64,000 bases of DNA from Alphaproteobacteria bacterium. GTDB taxonomy: Bacteria; Pseudomonadota; Alphaproteobacteria; Rhizobiales; Devosiaceae. The stretch is from NCBI GenBank assembly GCA_018828145.1, contig JAHJWO010000047.1, forward strand, positions 1 through 64,000. The letters are read 5' to 3'. The position numbers were made by a program, and so were the translations under genes. The notes below the pieces were generated by a model, which saw only the letters and a list, made by a program, of their open reading frames with translations, searched no databases and was not told the origin of the DNA. Shown here piece by piece: positions 17,001 through 25,685 of this stretch; position 1 is the first letter of the stretch; each line of letters begins with the position of its first letter.

Positions 17001-18797
17001 TCAGGCAACCAGCCCCTTGGTCAGCTCCAGCGCCTGGCGCTCGAACAGCCGGCGATAGATGCCGCCGTTGAGGCGGATGAGCGCCTCATGCGTGCCCTCT
17101 TCGACGATCCGGCCCTTGTCGAACACCAAGAGGCGATCGAGGGCGCGAACGGTCGAGAGCCGGTGCGCGATGACCAGCGTGGTGCGGCCCACCATGAGCC
17201 GTTCCATGGCCTGCTGGATCTGCACCTCGCTTTCGCTGTCGAGGCTCGACGTTGCCTCGTCCAGGATCAAGACCCGCGCATCGGCAAGGAAGGCCCGGGC
17301 GATGGCGACACGCTGGCGCTCGCCACCCGACAGCTTCACCCCTCGCTCGCCGACCAGGGTTTCGTAGCCCTTGGGCAGGTCGAGGATGAAGTCATGCGCA
17401 TTGGCCTGCTGGGCCGCCAGTTCGATCTCGGCGCGCGTGGCGTCGGGGCGGGCATAGGCGATGTTCTCGGCCAGCGTGCGGTGGAACAGGATGGGCTCCT
17501 GCTGCACGATGGCGATCTGCCCGCGCAGGCTGGCCTGTTTCACCTCGGCGATGTTCTGCCCGTCAATGCGGATGGCGCCATCCTTCACGTCGTAGAGACG
17601 CTGGATCAGCTTGACGAAGGTCGTCTTGCCCGAGCCTGAATGGCCGACCAGCCCGACGCGCTCGCCCGGCGCGATATGCACCGAGAAGTCGCGATAGAGT
17701 GGCGTCGGATGGGCGCCATACTGGAAGGTGACATGGTCGAAGGCGATCTCGCCCTTGCCGATGGCAATGGCCTTCGCGCCCGGCTTGTCGTCGATGCCCA
17801 GCGGCGTCCGGTCGAGCGCCACCAGCTCTTCCATGTCGTTCACCGCGCGCTGCAGGTTGCGGATGTGCTGACCCACGTCCCGTAGATAGCCCTGCAGCAC
17901 GAAGAACATGGCGAGCACGAACGTGATATCGCCCGGCGTCGCCAGGCCGCGCTGCCACATCAGCAGGCCCGTACCCAGGATGCCGGCCTGCATGGTCACC
18001 ATCATGAAGCCCTGGATGGTGCCGCTCAGCGTGCCGCGCTTCCAGGTACGGCGGGTGCGGATGTCCCACTTGCCCAGCACATGGCGCAGCCGCTGCTCTT
18101 CCCGGTCCTCGGCGCCGAAGGCCTTGACCACGGAGTTGCAGCTCACCGCATCGGCCAGAGCGCCGCCAAGCCGGGTGTCCCAGGCGTTGGCAAGGCTGGC
18201 TGCCGGCGAGACGAAGCCCATGGACAGGGCCACGGTGACGCCGATGTAGATCACCGAGCCGAGGCCCACGACGAGGCCCATGACCGGCCAGTAGGAGCCC
18301 AGGATGACCGTGGCGCCGACCAGCATGACGATGGATGGCAACAGCGCGATCAGCAGCACGTCATTGAGCGAGTCGAGCGCCCACATGCCGCGGGTGATCT
18401 TGCGCACCGTGGAGCCGGCAAAGCTGTTGGCATGCCAGTCGGTCGAGAAGCGCTGCACCCGGTGAAAGCCGTTATTGACGATGTCGGCCATCATCCGCAG
18501 CGTCAGCCGGATAATGCCCTGGAAGATGAACCAGCGCAGCACGACGCTGGCCAGGCCAAGCCCCACCACGATGGCAAAGGCGCGCAAAGCCGCGTCGGCG
18601 CCAGAAGCGGTGCCACCGGCAATCGCGTCGACGATCTGGCCGGAAAAGACCGGCACCATGACCTCGGCCAGCGTGCTGGTGATGACCAGGACACAGATCA
18701 GCGCGATCAGACCCGGACGGCCCGACCAGTGACGGAAGGTGAAGCCGAGCACGTTGCGATAGGCATCGGCGCGGAAGTCGAGTTTCTTGCGACTCAT
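17001..18797 (-). CDS. ABC exporter half-transporter (permease-ATPase fusion)
   Basis: 598 aa. Six transmembrane segments lie in the first 330 residues, followed by an ATPase domain with Walker A GHSGSGKTT (about 383-391), signature LSGGERQR (about 487) and Walker B VLILDEATS (about 508), then the H-loop AHRLS. This is the MsbA/multidrug type and works as a homodimer in the inner membrane to export lipids, drugs or another hydrophobic compound. The gene is monocistronic with a 358-bp gene-free leader region. No adjacent gene identifies the substrate. Confidence 0.88.
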   Translation of the reverse strand: MSRKKLDFRADAYRNVLGFTFRHWSGRPGLIALICVLVITSTLAEVMVPVFSGQIVDAIAGGTASGADAALRAFAIVVGLGLASVVLRWFIFQGIIRLTLRMMADIVNNGFHRVQRFSTDWHANSFAGSTVRKITRGMWALDSLNDVLLIALLPSIVMLVGATVILGSYWPVMGLVVGLGSVIYIGVTVALSMGFVSPAASLANAWDTRLGGALADAVSCNSVVKAFGAEDREEQRLRHVLGKWDIRTRRTWKRGTLSGTIQGFMMVTMQAGILGTGLLMWQRGLATPGDITFVLAMFFVLQGYLRDVGQHIRNLQRAVNDMEELVALDRTPLGIDDKPGAKAIAIGKGEIAFDHVTFQYGAHPTPLYRDFSVHIAPGERVGLVGHSGSGKTTFVKLIQRLYDVKDGAIRIDGQNIAEVKQASLRGQIAIVQQEPILFHRTLAENIAYARPDATRAEIELAAQQANAHDFILDLPKGYETLVGERGVKLSGGERQRVAIARAFLADARVLILDEATSSLDSESEVQIQQAMERLMVGRTTLVIAHRLSTVRALDRLLVFDKGRIVEEGTHEALIRLNGGIYRRLFERQALELTKGLVA

Positions 18798-19155
18798 AAT
18801 GGCAGCCCGGTCCCGTTCTCCGGCGACCGGCCCTCAAAAGCAGGGAATGAAAGGCACAGCCGGAACGGGAGACGAAATGATCCCGTCAGATCAATTGGGC
18901 TGTGATGAGAAAAACCGCGAGCGGCGGGCCTCTACGGCGGGCCGCGGATGGCAACGACCTAACGTCGATTGTCGCCGAGGGGGAGTTCGAAGAATGTCAC
19001 TGCCATACAACGCCTCCCTGGTTCGAGATCTGAAGCGGTAGACGTTTTGTAGCGAAACGGTTCGGGCTTGCCAACGGGGTAATTTGCAACGTCACAAGAG
19101 ATGATGCGGAAATGCAACGATGCGATGCTGAGAGGCTCTGTCGCCCTGCGCAGCC
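18798..19155. other. Gene-free stretch between ABC exporter and lipid kinase
   Basis: 358 bp with no convincing gene. An 84-codon plus-strand frame begins inside the ABC gene, has no ribosome site and is rich in Arg and Gly, so it looks non-coding. The promoter of the ABC exporter should lie at the left edge. The downstream part is AT-richer (AAATGCAACG, ACGTTTTGTAGCG) but I see no clear palindrome, terminator or RNA motif. Confidence 0.5.
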
Positions 19156-20043
19156 TCAGGCCGGCGAGAACACGGTCACGGCGCTTGGTCGAATGACAAA
19201 ATGCGCCGGCGTCTGGGTCACGATATCGCCGTCCGTATTGATGGCCATCGGCTCCTTCGTCCGGATATCGAATTCCGTGCTCTTGGCAGTGCGGACCTCG
19301 TCCCATGCCCCGTGTTCGCCCCGGCGGAAGGCGCCCAGCATCAGCCCGAACTTCCAGACATTCTTGAGTTCCAGGCTGTAGAGATCGAGATGCCCATCCT
19401 CGATGGTGGCATCGGCATGGATCACCGTGCCGCCACCATAGTGCACACCGTTGCCCACTGCGATCTGCAGCGTCTTGACGCTGGCCCTGCCCGTGTCGCT
19501 GATGATCTCGGCCCGGAAGGGCTGCGCCTTCAGCAACACCTTGAGCGCAGCCAGAGCATAGCCAAATTTGCCCCAGCGCCGCTTGGCCTCCGGCGTCAGG
19601 CCCTTGGCCAGGTCGACGGAGAGGCCCAGGCTCGCGACGTTGAAAAAGGGATGCCCGTTGACCTCGCCGAGGTCCACCCGGCTGGTATGACCGGCCAGGA
19701 TGACATCCGCGGCCTTGAGCAGATCGTCGGGAATGGCCAGCGTCCTGGCCAGGTCATTGGCCGTTCCCATCGGCATGATGCCCATGGGAAGGCCGGTTTC
19801 GAGCACACCCTTGGCAGCGGAGTTGATGGTGCCGTCGCCGCCGCAGACGATGACCAGGTCCGCCTCGTGGCGGCGCCGGGCGATATCCGCCGATACCTCA
19901 TCGGGCGAATTGAACCGCTCGATCACCGCATCAATCCCGCCCGCGTGCAACCGCGCGACGACGGGATCAAGCGCTGCGGTGCCCCGGCGCGAGTTCGGAT
20001 TGACGAGCATCAGGGCACGGCGGCGGGTGGGCAGGGCTGACAT
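19156..20043 (-). CDS. Diacylglycerol/lipid kinase family protein (YegS-like)
   Basis: 295 aa, DAGK catalytic family. The nucleotide motif VIVCGGDGTINSAAKG is at about residues 64-80 and MPMGTANDLARTL at about 93-106; the C-terminal beta-sandwich carries GGGTVIHADATIEDGHLDL. It phosphorylates a lipid head group (diacylglycerol, phosphatidylglycerol or a long-chain base) at the membrane. The start at 20043 (MSALPTRRRA) is chosen because homologues begin just before the LVNPNSRRG strand. A longer frame adds 18 residues without support. A tiny membrane-protein gene lies just upstream on the same strand. Confidence 0.87.
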   Translation of the reverse strand: MSALPTRRRALMLVNPNSRRGTAALDPVVARLHAGGIDAVIERFNSPDEVSADIARRRHEADLVIVCGGDGTINSAAKGVLETGLPMGIMPMGTANDLARTLAIPDDLLKAADVILAGHTSRVDLGEVNGHPFFNVASLGLSVDLAKGLTPEAKRRWGKFGYALAALKVLLKAQPFRAEIISDTGRASVKTLQIAVGNGVHYGGGTVIHADATIEDGHLDLYSLELKNVWKFGLMLGAFRRGEHGAWDEVRTAKSTEFDIRTKEPMAINTDGDIVTQTPAHFVIRPSAVTVFSPA

Positions 20044-20120
20044 GGAGATCCGGAGTTCGTGGCCCCCCGAGATGGCCTGCCCCAGCCAATGACGCAAGCC
20101 CCAGCCGGATTACCATTTGG

Positions 20121-20249
20121 TCAGGTATGGTCGGCCTTGCGGTAAACCTCGATGCCCCGCGTTGCCATTTGCGCATAGGCCAGGCCGGCCATGAATACCC
20201 CGAACAGCGACAAGACGGCAATGATGACCAGATGCAGGTTGGCAGCCAT
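20121..20249 (-). CDS. 42-aa single-pass membrane small protein
   Basis: A 43-codon frame with AGGAG eight bases before its ATG. The protein has a short polar N-terminus, a hydrophobic segment from about residue 7 to 26 (LVIIAVLSLFGVFMAGLAYA), then a short basic tail ending YRKADHT. This is a typical small inner-membrane protein. The hydrophobic run, ribosome site and its place in an otherwise empty gap make it credible. It precedes the lipid kinase gene on the same strand by about 78 bp. I do not recognise the family; it might modulate a membrane complex. Confidence 0.7.
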   Translation of the reverse strand: MAANLHLVIIAVLSLFGVFMAGLAYAQMATRGIEVYRKADHT

Positions 20250-20404
20250 TTCTCAGCTCCTGTGATGACTGCCGGAGCATTGCCATGCTGGGCAAATTCA
20301 CCCTTGATTCAGGTCAAGATATTTTCCGATTTGGCCGGGTGGCGCTCGCCTCATGCCGGGTCTAGGGTTCACCCAACCGATTCAGAACAGAGGCATTCGC
20401 CCCA

Positions 20405-21637
20405 ATGACTATCGATCCCGTCAAGCTCGACAAGCTCGCCCAGGTTGCCATCAAGGTGGGCTTGCAGCTCGCCGAGGGCCAGGACCTGATCATGACCGCG
20501 CCGATGACGGCGGCGCCCCTGGTCCGCCGCATCACCGAGCATGCCTACAAGGCCGGCGCGGGTCTCGTCACCACCATTTACTCCGACGAGGAAGCCACCC
20601 TCGCCCGCTACAAGCATGCCAATAGCGCCAGTTTCGACAAGGCCGCCGGCTGGCTCTATTCGGGCATGGCGGAAGCCTTCAAGAACAATGCGGCGCGCCT
20701 CGCCATTGCCGGGGACAATCCGATGATGCTGGCCGGCCAGGATCCCGACAAGGTGACCCGCGCCATGCGGGCCAATTCGGCTGCCTACAAGCCAGCGCTC
20801 CAGCTCATCACCGGCTTCGATATCAACTGGAACATCGTCTCCTATCCAAGCGCCGCCTGGGCCAAGCTGGTCTTTCCCAATGACAGCGAGGAAGAAGCCG
20901 TCACCAAGCTGGCCGACGCCATCTTCAAGGCGTCCCGCGTCGATCAGGACGATCCCATCGCCGCCTGGGCGGAGCACAATGCCAATCTCAAGAAGCGCTG
21001 GACCTGGCTCAACGGCAAGTCCTTTGCCTCCCTCAAATATACCGGTCCGGGCACGGACCTCACCGTAGGTCTTGCCGATGGCCACCGCTGGAAAGGCGGC
21101 GCCTCGGAAGCCAAGAATGGCATTACCTGCAACCCCAACATCCCGACCGAGGAAGTCTTCACCACGCCGCACAAGCTGCGCGTCGAAGGCTATGTCGCCG
21201 GCACCAAGCCGCTCAGCCACAATGGCGCGCTGATCGAGGACATGCAGGCGCGTTTCGAAGGCGGCCGGCTCGTCGAGTTCAAGGCCTCCAAGAACCAGGA
21301 CCTGTTCAACAAGGTGCTCGATACCGACGAAGGTGGCCGCCGCCTCGGCGAAGTGGCGCTGGTGCCCCATTCCTCGCCCATCTCGGCGTCGGGCATCCTG
21401 TTCTTCAACACGCTCTACGACGAAAACGCCTCCTGCCATATCGCGCAGGGCCAGTGCTATTCGGATTGCTTCGTGGGCGGCAAGGATCTCAGCCAGGCGC
21501 AGATTTCCGCGCAGGGTGGCAATACATCCAACATCCACATCGACTGGATGATCGGCTCGGACAAGATCGACATTGACGGCGTGCATGCCGATGGCAGCAC
21601 CGAGCCGGTGATGCGCGGCGGCGAGTGGGCGAACTGA
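20405..21637 (+). CDS. M29 family aminopeptidase (thermophilic aminopeptidase type)
   Basis: 410 aa cytoplasmic metallo-aminopeptidase of family M29 (AmpS, aminopeptidase T). Metal and catalytic residues are in the second half: NIPTEEVFTTPHKLRVEG (Glu ligand), VALVPHSSPIS (His), SCHIAQGQCY (His) and NIHIDWMIGS (His/Asp). It removes N-terminal residues from peptides using a two-metal site. The plus-strand hydratase begins six bases after its stop, so they are probably cotranscribed, although they share no obvious pathway. Confidence 0.9.
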   Translation: MTIDPVKLDKLAQVAIKVGLQLAEGQDLIMTAPMTAAPLVRRITEHAYKAGAGLVTTIYSDEEATLARYKHANSASFDKAAGWLYSGMAEAFKNNAARLAIAGDNPMMLAGQDPDKVTRAMRANSAAYKPALQLITGFDINWNIVSYPSAAWAKLVFPNDSEEEAVTKLADAIFKASRVDQDDPIAAWAEHNANLKKRWTWLNGKSFASLKYTGPGTDLTVGLADGHRWKGGASEAKNGITCNPNIPTEEVFTTPHKLRVEGYVAGTKPLSHNGALIEDMQARFEGGRLVEFKASKNQDLFNKVLDTDEGGRRLGEVALVPHSSPISASGILFFNTLYDENASCHIAQGQCYSDCFVGGKDLSQAQISAQGGNTSNIHIDWMIGSDKIDIDGVHADGSTEPVMRGGEWAN

Positions 21638-21642
21638 GCACC

Positions 21643-22392
21643 ATGACCATGATCAATTCGCTCAGCGATCTCGCCGATGCCTTCAATGCCGGCCACGATG
21701 GCGGCCCGCTTATCGACAGCGTGCCGGACAGCCTGACCCCCGCGGATATGGCTGCCGTCTATGCGCTGCAGGACATGGTCATCAGCCGGCTCGGCCCGGT
21801 TGGCGGCTGGAAGATCATGGCCGGCGGCCAGGGGGAGCCCGTCTGCGCGCCGATCCCGGCCAACCGCTATTTCGACAATGGTGCCAGCATCGATTCCACG
21901 CGCTACCGCTTCGTCTTTCCGGAGGTCGAAGTGGCGGTCAAACTTGGGCAAGACCTGCCTGCGGATGCCGATGCCGCCGCGGTTGAAGCGGCCATTGCGA
22001 GCCTGCATCCGGTGCTCGAGATGATCGGCAGCCCCTTTGTCGACCGCGACGCCATCCATGCCAATGTCAAGCTGGGCGACCTGCAGAGCAACGGCGCCGT
22101 CGTGGTCGGGCCGGCCTTCGACCCGGCCATCAAGGCCGAACTGGCCACCCTGCCGGTGAGCCTGCTGTTCGACGGTGTCGAGGCCAAGACCACGTCCACC
22201 GGCGCCAGCTGGACGGCCATCTTCGACGCCGTCACCTGGCTCGCCCGCCACGCCAACACCCGAGGCCTGCCGCTCAAGGCCGGCCAGGTGATCATCACCG
22301 GGTCGCGCGTCCTCGCCCCGCATGGCAAGGCCTCCAGCATCGAAGGCAGGATGGGCGACTGGGGCAGTGTCACCGCCCGCATGACGTATTGA
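21643..22392 (+). CDS. FAH-superfamily hydratase (2-keto-4-pentenoate hydratase-like)
   Basis: 249 aa, fumarylacetoacetate hydrolase superfamily, HpcG/MhpD-type. The metal-binding PEVEVAVKL motif (Glu-x-Glu) is near residues 86-94, and GVEAKTTSTGASW plus VIITGSRVLAP are conserved core segments. Aromatic-pathway members hydrate 2-oxo-pent-4-enoates. Members of the same superfamily hydrolyse 2,4-diketo-3-deoxy-sugar acids in non-phosphorylative fucose and rhamnose pathways. Because it faces the L-fuconate dehydratase operon, that role is possible here. The start is ATG 21643 or 21649, with no strong ribosome site separating them. Confidence 0.78.
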   Translation: MTMINSLSDLADAFNAGHDGGPLIDSVPDSLTPADMAAVYALQDMVISRLGPVGGWKIMAGGQGEPVCAPIPANRYFDNGASIDSTRYRFVFPEVEVAVKLGQDLPADADAAAVEAAIASLHPVLEMIGSPFVDRDAIHANVKLGDLQSNGAVVVGPAFDPAIKAELATLPVSLLFDGVEAKTTSTGASWTAIFDAVTWLARHANTRGLPLKAGQVIITGSRVLAPHGKASSIEGRMGDWGSVTARMTY

Positions 22393-22397
22393 GCGTT

Positions 22398-22445
22398 ACC
22401 CCCCGCCCAACCCTCCCCTGACAGGGGAGGCGGTGGGGGGCGCTA
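22398..22445. repeat. CCTCCCC-type palindromic repeat, copy 1
   Basis: CCTCCCCTG-A-CAGGGGAGG (22412-22430) nested within flanking CCCCCCGCC and GGCGGTGGGGGG arms. It lies between convergent genes and may also terminate transcription. Confidence 0.7.
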
Positions 22446-23717
22446 CCCCCGAAATTCATTCGCCGCGATCGACTCCGGCTTCATCTGGATCGAGAACCCC
22501 GGCTGGCGGGGCGGCATATAGGCCGCGTTCCGGATCTCGCAGGGCTCGAGGAAGTGCTCGTGCAGGTGGTCGACATATTCGATCACCCGGCCCTGCTTGG
22601 TGCCCGATACGACCAGATAGTCGATCATGCTGAGATGCTGCACATATTCGCAGAGGCCGACGCCGCCGGCATGCGGCCAGACCGGCAGGTCATACTTGGC
22701 CGCCATCAGCAGCACGCTCAGCACTTCGTTGAGGCCGCCGATCCGGCAGGCATCGATCTGGACGATGTCGATCGCCCCATCCTTGATGAACTGCTTGAAC
22801 AGGATCCGGTTCTGGCACATCTCGCCGGTCGCCACCTTGATCGGGTCGATGGCCTGGCGGATCGCCCGATGGCCAGAGACGTCATCGGGGCTGGTCGGCT
22901 CCTCGATGAAATAGGGGTTGAAGCGGCTCAGCGCCTTGACCCAGTCGATGGCCTGGTCGACCTCCCAGACCTGGTTGGCGTCGATCATCAGGAACCGGTC
23001 CGGCCCCATGATCGAGCGGACAATCTCGAGCCGGCGGATGTCATCATCGAGGTCGCGGCCGACCTTCATCTTGATGTGCTGGAAACCCTGCGCCACCGCC
23101 TCGCTGGCAAGCCGCGTCAGCTTCTCGTTGGAATAGCCCAGCCACCCCGCCGAGGTGGTGTAGCACTGGTAGCCCTCGGCCCGGAGCGTGGCCATGCGAT
23201 CGGCTTTGCCTGCCTCGGCCTTGCGGAAAATGGCCAGCGCCTCGTCGTGCGTGATGGCGTCGGTGAGGTAGCGGAAATCGATGATGGAGACGAGCTGCTC
23301 GGGCGTCATGTCGGCGACGAACTGCCAGACGGGCTTGCCCGCGGTCTTGGCCAGCAGGTCCCAGACGGCATTGACCACGGCGCCGGTCGCCAGATGCATG
23401 GCGCCCTTGTCCGGACCGATCCAGCGCAGCTGGCTGTCGCCGGTCACATGCCGCCAGAAGCGGCCGGGATTTTCGGCGATCCAGTCCAGCTCGAGCCCGA
23501 GGACGCGGCTCTCCAGCGCGCGAATGGCCGCCACGACAACCTCGTTGCCGCGCCCGATGGTGAAGGTCAGCCCATGTCCCTCATATGCCCCGTCGGTGCC
23601 CAGGACCACATAAGCGGCCGAGTAGTCGGGGTCCGGATTCATCGCGTCGGACCCATCGAGCGAGGCCGAGGTGGGGAAGCGCAGGTCGTGGGTCGAAAGG
23701 GAGGTGATCTTGGTCAT
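22443..23717 (-). CDS. L-fuconate dehydratase (enolase superfamily)
   Basis: 424 aa, mandelate racemase subgroup of the enolase superfamily. Features match L-fuconate dehydratases: the N-terminus [20 protein letters not shown], the catalytic FQHIKMKVG (Lys-x-Lys), metal ligands in [16 protein letters not shown] and ATGEMCQN, and the His in [16 protein letters not shown]. It dehydrates L-fuconate to 2-keto-3-deoxy-L-fuconate. It is the last gene of the minus-strand transporter operon and lies just downstream of the short-chain dehydrogenase that would act next. L-fuconate is the best guess, though related C6 acids could be used. Confidence 0.9.
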   Translation of the reverse strand: MTKITSLSTHDLRFPTSASLDGSDAMNPDPDYSAAYVVLGTDGAYEGHGLTFTIGRGNEVVVAAIRALESRVLGLELDWIAENPGRFWRHVTGDSQLRWIGPDKGAMHLATGAVVNAVWDLLAKTAGKPVWQFVADMTPEQLVSIIDFRYLTDAITHDEALAIFRKAEAGKADRMATLRAEGYQCYTTSAGWLGYSNEKLTRLASEAVAQGFQHIKMKVGRDLDDDIRRLEIVRSIMGPDRFLMIDANQVWEVDQAIDWVKALSRFNPYFIEEPTSPDDVSGHRAIRQAIDPIKVATGEMCQNRILFKQFIKDGAIDIVQIDACRIGGLNEVLSVLLMAAKYDLPVWPHAGGVGLCEYVQHLSMIDYLVVSGTKQGRVIEYVDHLHEHFLEPCEIRNAAYMPPRQPGFSIQMKPESIAANEFRG

Positions 23718-23732
23718 GAAGATTCCGGAAGG

Positions 23733-24464
23733 TCAGGCCGTCCAGCCGCCGTCGATGATGTGGATTTGACCCGTCGTATAGGTCGCGCCGGCGAGGTATA
23801 CGGCGAGGTCCGCCACTTCCTCGGGCCGGGCAATGCGGCCGATCGGCTGGCGCGCGATGAAGGCCTTTTTCGCCGCTTCGAAATCGCCCGTGGCGTGCCA
23901 GCGCTCATGCAGGCTTGGACTGTCCACTGTACCGGGGCAGATGGCGTTCACCCGAATGCCCTGCGTGGTATAGTCGCCGGCAATGGACTTGGTGAGACCG
24001 ATCACCGCCGCCTTGGAGATGGTATAGGCCGCCCGGTTCGGCACGCCTTTGATCGAAGAGGCCACCGTCGCCATGTTGATGATGGCGCCGTCCCGGCGCT
24101 CCAGCATCTGCGGAAGCACGGCCTGAACCGTGCGGATCTGCGCCTTCACATTGAGGTCCAGCGCGAAGTCGAGATTCTGGTCGCTCATCTCCAGCACAGT
24201 GCCGTTATGGACCACGCCGGCGCAGTTGAAGAGCACGTCGATACGGCCGATCTCGGCAACGGCCTGCCTGACCGCCTCGGCCGAGAGCACGTCGAGCAGC
24301 CGCGTGGTGACGCCCGCCACGCCATCGAGTTCAGCCAGCTTGGCCGCGTTGATGTCAGTGGCGATCACTGTGCAGCCGGCGGCGACGAAGGCGTCGACCG
24401 AGGCGCGGCCGATGCCCTGGGCGGCGGCGGTGATGAGGACGATTTTACCGGTGAGATCGGCCAT
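23733..24464 (-). CDS. Short-chain dehydrogenase, 2-keto-3-deoxy-L-fuconate dehydrogenase type
   Basis: 243 aa classical SDR. The NAD motif VLITAAAQGIGRA is at about residues 9-21, NCAG near 83 and the catalytic YTISK with upstream Ser near 135-150. The AAAQGIG variant and the chain length match 2-keto-3-deoxy-L-fuconate 4-dehydrogenases (also DHRS6-like). Placed between L-fuconate dehydratase and a second enolase, it should oxidise the dehydrated acid to the 2,4-diketo form. The start at 24464 follows AGGAAG; a longer frame overlaps the upstream gene. Substrate is inferred from context. Confidence 0.87.
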   Translation of the reverse strand: MADLTGKIVLITAAAQGIGRASVDAFVAAGCTVIATDINAAKLAELDGVAGVTTRLLDVLSAEAVRQAVAEIGRIDVLFNCAGVVHNGTVLEMSDQNLDFALDLNVKAQIRTVQAVLPQMLERRDGAIINMATVASSIKGVPNRAAYTISKAAVIGLTKSIAGDYTTQGIRVNAICPGTVDSPSLHERWHATGDFEAAKKAFIARQPIGRIARPEEVADLAVYLAGATYTTGQIHIIDGGWTA

Positions 24465-24475
24465 GGTTCTGCTTC

Positions 24476-25582
24476 CTACTGGATAGTGGACCGGCTGCCC
24501 TCGACCGCCAGGCGATCGATCGCAGCGAAGTCCCATTCAATGCCCAGGCCCGGTGCGTCGGAGGGGCGGGCACGGCCCTGTTCTATGCGCATGCGCTCGG
24601 TGGTGAGCTCATCGAGCTGGGGGATATACTCCACCCAGCGCGCATTGGGCACTGCGGCGCAGAGGCTGACATGCAGTTCCATGAGGAAATGCGGGCAGAC
24701 CGCCACGTTGAAGGCCTCGGCCATATGCGCCACCTTGAGCCAGGGCGTGATGCCGCCGATGCGGCCGACATCCACCTGGATGACGCTGGCGGCATGGCGT
24801 TGCAGGTATTCCCGGAAATGGCTGACCGAATAGAGGCTCTCGCCCACCGCAATGGGCAGGCTGGTATGCTGGCTCAGCCGTTCGTGCCCGGAAATATCGT
24901 CGGCCGGCAGCGGCTCCTCGAGCCAGCCGATATCGAGCGGCTCATAGGCGCGGGCGCGACGGATGGCTTCGTCCACGGCAAAGGCCTGGTTGGCGTCCGT
25001 GAATATCTCGAAGCCCGGGCCGACCGCGTCGCGGACCGCGGCGATGCGCGCGACGTCCTCATGGATGGGCCGCCCCACCTTGAGCTTGCAGCCGCCGAAG
25101 CCCTCTTGCTTGGCCCGCAGCGCATCCTCGACCAGCGCCGACTGTTCGAGATGCAGCCAGCCGCCTTCGGTGGTGTAGAGCGGCACATCCTTCTGCGCGC
25201 CGCCGGCCAGCCTGTGCAGCGGCAGGCCGAGCTTGCGGCATTTGAGATCCCATAGCGCCGTATCGATCGCCGCCATGGCGATGGCCGTGATGGCGCCGAC
25301 TGTGGTCGCGTGCGTCAGGAACAGCAGGTCGCGCCAGATGGCTTCGATATCATAGGCATCGCGCCCGATGATGGCCGGTGCCAGCGTGCGCTGCAGCAGC
25401 GCCATGACCGAATGCCCACCCGTGCCGATCGTATAGCTGTAGCCGGTGCCGACCACGCCATCGGCATCGGTGATGCGCACGATCGGCGTTTCCTGGCTGA
25501 CAAAGCTCTGGATCGCATCGACCCGCTTCACCTTGGGCTTGAGGTCGACCATGACGAGGTCGACGCGGACTATGCGGGCCAT
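24476..25582 (-). CDS. Second enolase-superfamily sugar-acid dehydratase (mandelate racemase-like)
   Basis: 368 aa. The catalytic KLKVG (Lys-x-Lys), metal ligands in FTDANQAF, LEEPL and VGESL, and the His of CPHFLMELHV place it in the mandelate racemase subgroup. It is only distantly similar to the L-fuconate dehydratase two genes downstream. The HFLMELHV and GIEWD segments recall aldarate and aldonate dehydratases, but I cannot name its substrate. It is in the same operon as the sugar transporter, so it should act on a second sugar acid taken up or formed by this system, or be an epimerase. Confidence 0.85.
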   Translation of the reverse strand: MARIVRVDLVMVDLKPKVKRVDAIQSFVSQETPIVRITDADGVVGTGYSYTIGTGGHSVMALLQRTLAPAIIGRDAYDIEAIWRDLLFLTHATTVGAITAIAMAAIDTALWDLKCRKLGLPLHRLAGGAQKDVPLYTTEGGWLHLEQSALVEDALRAKQEGFGGCKLKVGRPIHEDVARIAAVRDAVGPGFEIFTDANQAFAVDEAIRRARAYEPLDIGWLEEPLPADDISGHERLSQHTSLPIAVGESLYSVSHFREYLQRHAASVIQVDVGRIGGITPWLKVAHMAEAFNVAVCPHFLMELHVSLCAAVPNARWVEYIPQLDELTTERMRIEQGRARPSDAPGLGIEWDFAAIDRLAVEGSRSTIQ

Positions 25583-25591
25583 GACAATGCC

Positions 25592-25640
25592 CCCTCATCC
25601 GCCCTTCGGGCCCCTTCTCCCACAAGGGGAGAAGGGGGAT
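25592..25640. repeat. CCTCCCC-type palindromic repeat, copy 2
   Basis: CCCCTTCTCC-CACAA-GGGGAGAAGGGGG hairpin (about 25611-25638) with a GCCCTTCGGGC mini-hairpin on its left. It lies between the ATPase and enolase genes, inside the operon. Confidence 0.65.
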
Positions 25641-25685
25641 CCGGTAGCTGGGCAAGAGTGGAGCTCTTTCGCAGAAGCACGATAT

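Noticed and set aside
18787..19041. 84-codon plus-strand frame in the gene-free gap
   Set aside because: No ribosome site, begins inside the ABC exporter gene, and Arg-rich composition is typical of non-coding GC-rich DNA.
22554..24833. 759-codon plus-strand open frame opposite FucD, SDR and enolase genes
   Set aside because: It crosses three well-supported minus-strand genes and has no recognisable motif.
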